A stretch of 64,000 nt of DNA from NCBI GenBank assembly GCA_017532825.1, contig JAFXIT010000041.1:1-64000 (forward strand), given 5' to 3'. The translations under genes were made by a program, and so were the position numbers. This document shows positions 45,332 through 51,927 of this stretch, piece by piece. The number at the start of each line of letters is the position of its first letter. Positions within the stretch are counted from its first letter, which is position 1. The notes below the pieces were generated by a model that did not search any database, had not been told where the DNA came from, and worked only from the letters and a program-made list of their open reading frames with translations. Source of the DNA: Clostridia bacterium (GTDB lineage: Bacteria; Bacillota; Clostridia; Oscillospirales; QAMX01).

Positions 45332-46585
45332 TTATACACGCTTGGAGGTGACCTCTTTTTCGTAGGCCTTTACCTCTTTTATCCATGCGGCACCGTCGGG
45401 AACATTCTTGCTCTCGCAGTACCAATCCCATACGTCGCCCCAAGGCAGGCTCTTGAGCTCCTCGGTAAGTGCAAGCACGGAGGTGTTGTCACCTGCGTTT
45501 TCGAGGTCCTTGAGAAGCTTGACCGGCTCAAGGTAGGCTCTTAAGAGGGCCTTGCGTGCATTGCGTGCGCCGATGGTCCAGGCAGCGATACGGTTGATGG
45601 AAGCGTCAAAATAGTCAAGACCGATGTTTACTCTGTCCTCTATGCCGCCTCTGACGACCTCGTTCATGATGGCCATCAGCTCATCGTCCATGATAACGAC
45701 GTGGTCGCTGTCCCAGCGTACGGGACGGGAGACGTGGAGCAGGAGCTCGGGAACGAAGAGGAGCATGGCGCTGATCTTGCCCGAGATGGTCTCGGTGGGA
45801 TGGAAGTGACCGACGTCGAGGGTGGCAAGGATGCCTCTGGAGGCGGCGTAGCCCATATAGAACTCGTGGCTGCCGGTGACGTAGGCTTCGCTTCCGATAC
45901 CGAAGAGCTTGCACTCTACGGTGTCCTTGTTGTACTTCTTGTCTATCTTTTCGGCAAATATCTTGTCAAGGGAGTCGACAAGTCTCTCACGGGGAGCGAA
46001 CTTATCTATGGGAGCTTCCTTGCAGCCGTCGTGGATCCAGAGGTTGGTAACGCAGGTCTTGCCGGTCTCCTTGCCGAAGTACTCACCGATCTTACGGCAG
46101 CGCTTGGCGTGCTCGATCCAGAAGTTTCTGACGTTTTCGTCAGCGGAGGAAAGGGAGAAATCTCCCGAAAGAGGATGGGAGAAGAAGGTCTGGTTGAAGT
46201 CAAGACCGAAGCCGCCCTGCTTTGCCCATTCTACCCACGAAGCAAAATGCTTGGGCTCTATGGCGTCACGGTCGACCTTTTCGGGGGTGTCAAGGTAGGA
46301 TGCATGGAGGGATACCTTGTGCTCACCGGGAAGGAGGCTCAGTACCTTTTCGATGTCGGCACGGAGCTCATCGGGAGTGCGGGCCTTGCCGGGATAGTTA
46401 CCGGTAGCCTGGATACCGCCGGTAAGCTCGGCGCCGGGATTTTCAAATCCGCCGACGTCGTCGCCCTGCCAGCAGTGCAGGGATATGGGCTTTTTGTCTG
46501 CAAGGGCTATTGCGGCGTCGGTATCAACACCGTAGGCGGCAAAGCGTTCCTTTGCGATCTCGTAGGCTTTCTGTTTCGTGCTCAT
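45332..46585 (-). CDS. rhaA: L-rhamnose isomerase
   Basis: 417 residues, usual length. Contains the RhaA opening (YEIAKERFAAYGVDTD), HCWQGDDVGGFE near 35 and the metal-binding triose-isomerase-barrel blocks (LDVGHFHPTE near 260, with SRPVRWDSDHVV). Converts L-rhamnose to L-rhamnulose. Second gene of the cluster after rhaB. Confidence 0.95.
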   Translation of the reverse strand: MSTKQKAYEIAKERFAAYGVDTDAAIALADKKPISLHCWQGDDVGGFENPGAELTGGIQATGNYPGKARTPDELRADIEKVLSLLPGEHKVSLHASYLDTPEKVDRDAIEPKHFASWVEWAKQGGFGLDFNQTFFSHPLSGDFSLSSADENVRNFWIEHAKRCRKIGEYFGKETGKTCVTNLWIHDGCKEAPIDKFAPRERLVDSLDKIFAEKIDKKYNKDTVECKLFGIGSEAYVTGSHEFYMGYAASRGILATLDVGHFHPTETISGKISAMLLFVPELLLHVSRPVRWDSDHVVIMDDELMAIMNEVVRGGIEDRVNIGLDYFDASINRIAAWTIGARNARKALLRAYLEPVKLLKDLENAGDNTSVLALTEELKSLPWGDVWDWYCESKNVPDGAAWIKEVKAYEKEVTSKRV

Positions 46586-46614
46586 TCTCTATTGCTCCTT
46601 AATTTGATTTTGTA

Positions 46615-48078
46615 TTATTTGGCCATGCAGACCTTGAGGAATCTTTCGTATGCCGCAGTAAACTCGGTGTCGGTTATCTCGTATACGTCTGTATCGAAGG
46701 AGTCGGCAATAAGCTCTCTTGCCTGATCAACACCCGAGATATCACCCATAGTGATCATCTGTGCGGCAACATTTCCTATCGCGGTAGCCTCGACAGGTCC
46801 TGCAATAACGGGACGGGCAATGGCTGCGGCGGTGTACTTCATCAGCAGCCTGTCTTTACATCCGCCGCCGACGGCACGGAGGGTATCCATACGGTAGCCG
46901 AGTGTCTTTTCAAGGGCCTCAAGCTGGAATCTGTACTTCATTGCAAGGCTCTCAAGCACACATCTGAGGGTCTCTCCCCTGCTTTGAGGGGGTGTCTGAC
47001 CGGTACGGGTGCAGTAATCTGCGATCTTTTGGGTCATATGTCCGGGTGACATAAACTCGGGAGCGTCGGGGTCGATAAAGCGGACAAGTCGGTCTGCCGC
47101 CTCTATCTCGGCGTCGAGGGTACGGTAGTCGGCGTTGCCGGTCTCACGTCTTACCTCGCCGTATATCCACAGTCCCATTATGTTCTTTAAGAAGCGAATA
47201 TTGCCGCCCCAGCCGCCTTCGTTGGTATAATCGGCAGCAAATGCCGCATCGCTTGTGTTGGGAGAATCGGTCTCGGTGCCAAGCAGGCTCCAGGTGCCGC
47301 AGGAAAGGTATGCCGAGCGCTCACCAGGCTTTTTGGGTACTGCAAGGTAGGCGCTTCCCGTATCGTGGCCGCAGACCGAGACCACGGGCAGATCAAGACC
47401 CGTCTCGTCGGCGACCTTGCTTTCAAGTCTGCCTAAAACCCGTCCGGGCATGGTGATGGGCTGAAGCATGGCGGTGTTTATGCCGAGCTTTTCAAGAAGC
47501 TCAAAATCGTAATTGCGGGTACGCACGTCAAGCATCTCGGAGGTGGAGGCCATGGTAAACTCGGCCGAAGGAACGCCCGTGAGCATATAGTTAAACAGAT
47601 CGGGCATGAACAGCAGCGTTTTTGCCGAATCCATCAGCTTGGGATAGCGTCTGTAAAGTGCGGTAAGCTGAAACAGTGTGTTGAACTTAAGATACTGGAT
47701 ACCCGTACGCTCGTAAAGCTCACGCTTTGAAACGCTCTCAAAGACCCTTTCGGCTTCGCCGTCGGTGATGGCGTCACGGTAAAAAAGCGGATTTCCGATA
47801 AGCCTTCCGTCGCTGTCAAGCAGACCGAAGTCGACACCCCAGGTGTCAACGCCCATCGACACGACGTCCTTGGCTCCGGTGGCGGAGAGCTTCTTCATTC
47901 CCTGCTTCATTTCGTGGAAAAGTCGGAGTATATCCCAGGAATAATGCCCGAATGCATAGACGGGGTCGTTAGAGAAGCGGTGAAGCTCGTCAAGCTCGAT
48001 ACGTCTTCCGTTAAACGAGGCAACTATTCCGCGTCCGCTCGAGGCACCGTAGTCAAATGTAAGGTATTTCTTAGTCAT
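46615..48078 (-). CDS. rhaB: Rhamnulokinase
   Basis: 487 residues, FGGY family: phosphate 1 motif FDYGASSGRGI at the N-terminus, catalytic Asp region VDTWGVDFGLLD near 80, phosphate 2 block CGHDTGSAYLAV near 255, adenosine loop VGGGCKDRLL near 413. Phosphorylates L-rhamnulose. The canonical RhaD aldolase is not in the cluster. Confidence 0.95.
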   Translation of the reverse strand: MTKKYLTFDYGASSGRGIVASFNGRRIELDELHRFSNDPVYAFGHYSWDILRLFHEMKQGMKKLSATGAKDVVSMGVDTWGVDFGLLDSDGRLIGNPLFYRDAITDGEAERVFESVSKRELYERTGIQYLKFNTLFQLTALYRRYPKLMDSAKTLLFMPDLFNYMLTGVPSAEFTMASTSEMLDVRTRNYDFELLEKLGINTAMLQPITMPGRVLGRLESKVADETGLDLPVVSVCGHDTGSAYLAVPKKPGERSAYLSCGTWSLLGTETDSPNTSDAAFAADYTNEGGWGGNIRFLKNIMGLWIYGEVRRETGNADYRTLDAEIEAADRLVRFIDPDAPEFMSPGHMTQKIADYCTRTGQTPPQSRGETLRCVLESLAMKYRFQLEALEKTLGYRMDTLRAVGGGCKDRLLMKYTAAAIARPVIAGPVEATAIGNVAAQMITMGDISGVDQARELIADSFDTDVYEITDTEFTAAYERFLKVCMAK

Positions 48079-48093
48079 AGCGTTCCCTTCTCT

Positions 48094-48159
48094 CTGCGGT
48101 ATTCCGCAGTCACAAGATGCTTGGAATTAATTATATCACAAACAGTCTGCTTTGTACAA
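48094..48159 (-). promoter_or_regulatory. rhaB promoter with leader hairpin
   Basis: Minus strand TTGTAC (48159-48154), 18 bp, TATAAT (48135-48130). The palindrome CTGCGGTATTCCGCAG (48094-48109) follows in the leader, just before the ribosome-binding site, and may be an operator or hairpin. Confidence 0.6.
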
Positions 48160-48200
48160 TCATTAAAATAAATTTTTGACAAATATATCCCCTCGCAGGC

Positions 48201-48248
48201 AAAAAATCATGCCGCCGAGCCTGCCTTGGAGGCAGACTTCGACGGCAT
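48201..48248 (-). terminator. Terminator of the amino acid ABC operon
   Basis: ATGCCG...GGCAGGCTCGGCGGCAT hairpin (about 48208-48247) with a T run on the minus strand, after the ATPase stop. Confidence 0.8.
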
Positions 48249-48267
48249 AGGTTGCCTTGACGATATC

Positions 48268-48990
48268 TTAAAGCACCTTCGAAAGGAAATCCTTAAGTCT
48301 GGGAGACTGCGGATTTGCAAAGAATTCATCGGGCGTATTCTGCTCGACGATGACACCCTCGTCCATAAACATTACTCTCGTGCCGACCTCTCTTGCAAAG
48401 CCCATCTCGTGGGTAACGACGACCATGGTCATGCCGTCGTCGGCAAGCTTTTTCATTACCTCAAGCACCTCTCCGACCATTTCGGGGTCAAGGGCGCTCG
48501 TAGGCTCGTCAAAGAGCATAACGTCGGGGTTCATGGCAAGAGCACGGACGATGGCGATGCGCTGCTTCTGTCCGCCCGAAAGCTGTGCGGGATAGCTCTG
48601 TGCCTTGTCGGCAAGATGGACCATCTCAAGCAGCCGCATGGCGTTTTCTTCTGCTTCCTTCTTACCGGCAACACCCAGCTTTACGGGAGCAAGGGTGATG
48701 TTTTTAAGGATGGTCAGGTGGGGAAAGAGGTTAAAGTGCTGAAAGACCATACCCATTCTCATACGCATACGGTTTATATTGGTCTTTCTGTCAAGCATAT
48801 CCACGCCGTCAAAGACTATCTCTCCGCCGGTAGGTGTCTCAAGGAGGTTTAGGCAGCGAAGGAAGGTGCTCTTACCAGAACCCGAAGGTCCGACGATGAC
48901 GACCTTTTCACCCTTATGGATGGTCTCGGTTATTCCCTTGAGCACGAGGTGATCTCCGAAGGCTTTTTCAAGATTTCTAACGTCTATCAC
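48268..48990 (-). CDS. Polar amino acid ABC transporter ATPase
   Basis: 240 residues from GTG 48990. AAAGGAGG precedes it and the ATG at 49011 lies before that site. Walker [10 protein letters not shown] near 38, Q-loop [18 protein letters not shown], Walker [15 protein letters not shown] and H-loop VVTHEMGF: the GlnQ/HisP subfamily. It overlaps the permease gene by 14 bp. Third gene of an importer for amino acids or amine-like solutes. Confidence 0.92.
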   Translation of the reverse strand: MIDVRNLEKAFGDHLVLKGITETIHKGEKVVIVGPSGSGKSTFLRCLNLLETPTGGEIVFDGVDMLDRKTNINRMRMRMGMVFQHFNLFPHLTILKNITLAPVKLGVAGKKEAEENAMRLLEMVHLADKAQSYPAQLSGGQKQRIAIVRALAMNPDVMLFDEPTSALDPEMVGEVLEVMKKLADDGMTMVVVTHEMGFAREVGTRVMFMDEGVIVEQNTPDEFFANPQSPRLKDFLSKVL

Positions 48991-49702
48991 TCTTGCGAAG
49001 CCTCCTTTCAAGCTTGCCTACGAGGTAGGTAAGAAGCATAACTATCACCAGGTATATTGCCGCAACGGCAAGAAGCGGCAGGAAGGGCTCGTAGGTAAGG
49101 CTCTGGATGATATCGCCGCCCTTTGCAAGGTCGGGCAGGGCTATGTATCCGGCAATGGAGGTCTCCTTCAAAAGGGTTATAAACTCGTTTGCAAGGGCCG
49201 GCAGTACGTTTTTGAAGGCCTGGGGCATAACTATCCTCGCCATGGTGGAGGTATAGCTCAAGCCAAGGCTTCGGCCTGCCTCGGTCTGTCCCTTTTCTAC
49301 CGACATTATGCCCGAGCGCACTATCTCTGCGACGTAGGCACCCGAGTTTACTCCGAAGGCAATGATGGCGACCAAGAGCTTACTGATATCCACCGAGGCA
49401 AAGATGACGTAGTAGGTGATCATAAGCTGTATGACCGCAGGCGTGCCGCGGATGACGGTGAGGTAGACCCTGCAGATGGCGTTGAGTATCTTGAGTCTGC
49501 CCGTCTGCTCGTAGGTAGAGCGTATGATGGCAACGATAAAGCCCAGCACAATACCCAGCAATGCCGCAAAAACGGTTATCTTAAGGGTATTCATAAGACC
49601 GTCGGTGAGGTATCTCCAACGGTTGTCCTTTATGAAGTTGAGGACAAAATCGGCCTTAAGTCCGTTAAACCAATTTCCTATGCTTTGAAAAAATTCAGCC
49701 AT
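48977..49702 (-). CDS. Polar amino acid ABC transporter permease
   Basis: 241 residues, HisM/GlnP type, with about five helices and the cytoplasmic EAA loop ([24 protein letters not shown]). It extends the operon between the binding protein and ATPase genes. A 71-bp gap with a hairpin separates it from the binding-protein gene. Confidence 0.92.
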   Translation of the reverse strand: MAEFFQSIGNWFNGLKADFVLNFIKDNRWRYLTDGLMNTLKITVFAALLGIVLGFIVAIIRSTYEQTGRLKILNAICRVYLTVIRGTPAVIQLMITYYVIFASVDISKLLVAIIAFGVNSGAYVAEIVRSGIMSVEKGQTEAGRSLGLSYTSTMARIVMPQAFKNVLPALANEFITLLKETSIAGYIALPDLAKGGDIIQSLTYEPFLPLLAVAAIYLVIVMLLTYLVGKLERRLRKSDRR

Positions 49703-49721
49703 TATTTTCTCCGTATCTGAT

Positions 49722-49758
49722 TAAAAACAGGCGGAACCAAGCAGATCCCGCCTGTTTT
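49722..49758 (-). terminator. Intercistronic hairpin between binding protein and permease
   Basis: AAAACAGGCGG with CCGCCTGTTTT (49723-49734 with 49748-49758), followed on the minus strand by T residues. It could lower read-through into the permease and ATPase genes. Confidence 0.7.
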
Positions 49759-49773
49759 AATTATTGGATCCGA

Positions 49774-50577
49774 TTACTTCTTGCGAACAATTATGACCTG
49801 GGTGGAGGTGGTGTAGGAATCGGAGAAGTTGACGTTCTCAAGGCGGTCGGGTCTGACGGTCATACCGGCAACACCGATGTCAGCCTTGCCGCTCTGAACG
49901 GCGCCGATGATGGCGTTGAAGTCCATGCTCTCAACGACAAGCTCCATGCCGAGGATGTCGGCGATGGCCTGGGCGAGGTCGACGTCAATACCGATTATGT
50001 TCTGATCGGCATCGTAGTACTCATAGGGCTCAAACTCGGCGTTGGTAGCCATCTTGAGGGTGCCGTTGGGTCTTTCAAGACCCTCGGGAGAGGTGTACTG
50101 ATAGGTGCCCTGGGTCTCGTCTCCGATGTAGTTGGAGATGATCTTGTCGATGGTGCCGTTTTCCTTAAGCTGGGCAATGGCGGCGTTGATGTTGGCAAGC
50201 AGCTCGGTGTTTTCCTTGGCGACGGCGATGGCGTACTCTTCAATGGCGAAGGGGTCGTCAAGGATCTTGAGGTCGTCGTTCTTCTCGACGAACTTCTTGG
50301 CAGGCTCGGCGTCGATTATAACGCAGTCGATCTTACCCTGCTTGAGTGCCAGAACGGCGTCTGCGCCCTTCTTGTAGCCCTCAATGACAGAACCCTCTTC
50401 CTCGTAGTCAAGAGCAAACGTCCAACCGGTGGTACCGAGCTGGGTGCCTATCTTCTTACCGGGAAGGTCGTCGATCGAAAACACCTTGTTTGCGGGAACG
50501 CTGTTGCAGGCGCACAGAGTGGTGCAGAGAATTGCAGCTGCGAAAAGCAGTGCAAGAAGCTTAACTGTTCTTTTCAT
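49774..50577 (-). CDS. Circularly permuted SBP_bac_3-type substrate-binding lipoprotein
   Basis: 267 residues. Lipobox LCAC (Cys24). Residues 34-151 correspond to the second half of a normal amino-acid-binding protein (IDDLPGKKIGTQLGTTG, then EEYAIAVAKENTELLANINA and GTIDKIISNYIG), while residues 172-267 correspond to the first half (LKMATNAEFEPYEYYD, GIDVDLAQAIADILG, GMTVRPDRLENVNFSDSY, ending at VIIVRK). In the usual order the second block begins directly after VVRK. The order is therefore swapped, joined by a 20-residue linker. It should still fold as a two-lobed binder. Partners are the permease and ATPase downstream. Confidence 0.9.
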   Translation of the reverse strand: MKRTVKLLALLFAAAILCTTLCACNSVPANKVFSIDDLPGKKIGTQLGTTGWTFALDYEEEGSVIEGYKKGADAVLALKQGKIDCVIIDAEPAKKFVEKNDDLKILDDPFAIEEYAIAVAKENTELLANINAAIAQLKENGTIDKIISNYIGDETQGTYQYTSPEGLERPNGTLKMATNAEFEPYEYYDADQNIIGIDVDLAQAIADILGMELVVESMDFNAIIGAVQSGKADIGVAGMTVRPDRLENVNFSDSYTTSTQVIIVRKK

Positions 50578-50613
50578 GGTATGTATTTTCCCTCCTAATT
50601 TATATCACTGCAT

Positions 50614-50641
50614 ATTATACACTCTTCCCCGCCAAAATCAA
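50614..50641 (-). promoter_or_regulatory. Promoter of the amino acid ABC operon
   Basis: Minus strand TTGATT (50641-50636), 16 bp, TATAAT (50619-50614). Confidence 0.65.
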
Positions 50642-50673
50642 GGGGTAGATTTAATTTTATTCACTTTTTTTGC

Positions 50674-50702
50674 AAATATTTTTCTCTTCGACAAAAATAT
50701 TT
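50674..50702. repeat. AT-rich inverted repeat between divergent genes
   Basis: AAATATTTTT (50674-50683) and AAAAATATTT (50693-50702) form a perfect inverted repeat with a 9-base spacer, midway between the ABC and degV promoters. May be an operator or a bend; nothing else is visible in 50578-50810. Confidence 0.4.
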
Positions 50703-50736
50703 CCTTGATAATTCAACAATTTGTGCCTTTACCCTA

Positions 50737-50765
50737 TTGCAATCGGAGGAAGGATGTGGTATACT
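50737..50765 (+). promoter_or_regulatory. degV promoter
   Basis: TTGCAA (50737-50742), 17 bp, TATACT (50760-50765). Confidence 0.6.
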
Positions 50766-50810
50766 ATTATTCAATGAACAATAGTGTTTTTTCGACAGGA
50801 GATAATGCCA

Positions 50811-51683
50811 ATGAACGATTTTGTAATACTTACCGACTCCTGCTGCGATCTGCCCGCAGAGCTTGCAGGCAAGGAAGGCATCAGCGTCATCCCCCTCACC
50901 GTTACACTCGAGGGCAAGGAGTACCGCAATATGCTTGACGGCAGCGATATAGCCTCCGAGGATTTCTATGCAAGACTGAGAAACGGAGCTCTTGCCACCA
51001 CCTCTGCGGCAAGCGTTGGAATGTTCCAGGACGCTATGGAGCCCATACTCAAGGAGGGCAAGGACATCCTCTGCATTGCATTTTCATCAGGACTCAGCAG
51101 TACCTGCTCCTCGGCGCAGATCGCCGCAGGCGAGCTTTCGGAGCGTTATCCAGAGCAGAAGGTATACGTCGTAGACTCCCTTTGTGCCTCTCTGGGCCAG
51201 GGTCTGCTTGTATATCACGCCTGCCGTAAAAAGGAGTCGGGCGCATCTATAGAGGAGGTTAGAGACTGGCTCGAGGAAAACAAGCTCAGTCTCTGCCATT
51301 GGTTTACCGTTGACAGTCTCTCCCATCTGCGCAGAGGCGGGCGTCTCAGCTCGGCAAAGGCACTTCTGGGAAGCCTGCTCCACGTAAAGCCGGTGCTTCA
51401 CATGGACAATGACGGACACCTTATAAATATGGAAACGGTACGCGGAAGAAATACCGCCCTCAAAAGACTCACCGAAAAGATGGCAGAGCTTGCCACAGAC
51501 CCCCAAACCCAGACGGTATTTATCAGCCATGCGGACGATATCGAAGCCGCAGAGCTCGTCGCATCCGACGTAAGGGAGAGGTTTGGAATAAAGGACATAC
51601 TCATAAGCTCCATCGGACCGGTCATCGGCGCACACTGCGGTCCGGGCACGGTTGCGCTGTTTTTCCTCGGAAAAGAGCGTTAA
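50811..51683 (+). CDS. DegV family fatty-acid-binding protein
   Basis: 290 residues from ATG 50811 (ACAGGAGA at proper distance; an ATG six bases earlier is too close to it). Contains DegV blocks TDSCCDLPAEL at the N-terminus, TTSAASVGMF near 61, CIAFSSGLSSTC near 90, and HLRRGGRLSSAKALLG near 168. DegV/FakB proteins bind a fatty acid and present it to the kinase FakA; no fakA is adjacent. Separate transcription unit. Confidence 0.92.
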   Translation: MNDFVILTDSCCDLPAELAGKEGISVIPLTVTLEGKEYRNMLDGSDIASEDFYARLRNGALATTSAASVGMFQDAMEPILKEGKDILCIAFSSGLSSTCSSAQIAAGELSERYPEQKVYVVDSLCASLGQGLLVYHACRKKESGASIEEVRDWLEENKLSLCHWFTVDSLSHLRRGGRLSSAKALLGSLLHVKPVLHMDNDGHLINMETVRGRNTALKRLTEKMAELATDPQTQTVFISHADDIEAAELVASDVRERFGIKDILISSIGPVIGAHCGPGTVALFFLGKER

Positions 51684-51687
51684 GGTA

Positions 51688-51716
51688 TTGACATTTCTTC
51701 CAAAAGATGCTAATAT
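51688..51716 (+). promoter_or_regulatory. Promoter of the DUF1854/ABC operon leader
   Basis: TTGACA (51688-51693), 17 bp, TAATAT (51711-51716), about 210 bp before the transporter gene. Confidence 0.7.
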
Positions 51717-51755
51717 AGCATCATTAAAATTACAAAGAAAGGAGGCCGCCCAAAA

Positions 51756-51848
51756 ATGATCATAGTAAACGTTAAACTTTTTGCAAGCGATATGGGATCG
51801 GTCTGCCTTTCTGCAGACCGTCATACACGTTTGCCCATGGAGCGTTGA
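51756..51848 (+). CDS. Candidate 30-residue leader peptide
   Basis: ATG 51756 with AAAGGAGG ten bases upstream and TGA at 51846-51848. The product begins MIIVNVKLFASD. Codons 15-22 overlap a perfect 8-bp hairpin (51799-51820), and a perfect 10-bp terminator stem follows the stop codon by 25 bases. This layout matches attenuator leaders such as B. subtilis bmrB. Translation is unproven. Confidence 0.5.
   Translation: MIIVNVKLFASDMGSVCLSADRHTRLPMER
51799..51820 (+). promoter_or_regulatory. Leader hairpin
   Basis: CGGTCTGC (51799-51806), loop CTTTCT, GCAGACCG (51813-51820), inside the leader ORF; a ribosome paused or released here would change downstream folding. Confidence 0.6.
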
Positions 51849-51872
51849 CTGTCGGCTTTTTCTGTTTCTTCG

Positions 51873-51907
51873 ACGGGACACCTTCATGGTGTCCCGTTAT
51901 TTTTTTG
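51873..51907 (+). terminator. Leader terminator (attenuator) upstream of the ABC operon
   Basis: ACGGGACACC (51873-51882), loop TTCAT, GGTGTCCCGT (51888-51897), then TATTTTTTT. A perfect 10-bp stem with T run located before the operon's first structural gene; read-through would be needed for expression. Confidence 0.85.
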
Positions 51908-51927
51908 CTGTAAAGAAAGGAAATCCA

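Noticed and set aside
50578-50810. A gene in the AT-rich gap before degV
   Set aside because: Only promoters and an inverted repeat were seen; no frame with a start, ribosome-binding site and reasonable composition.
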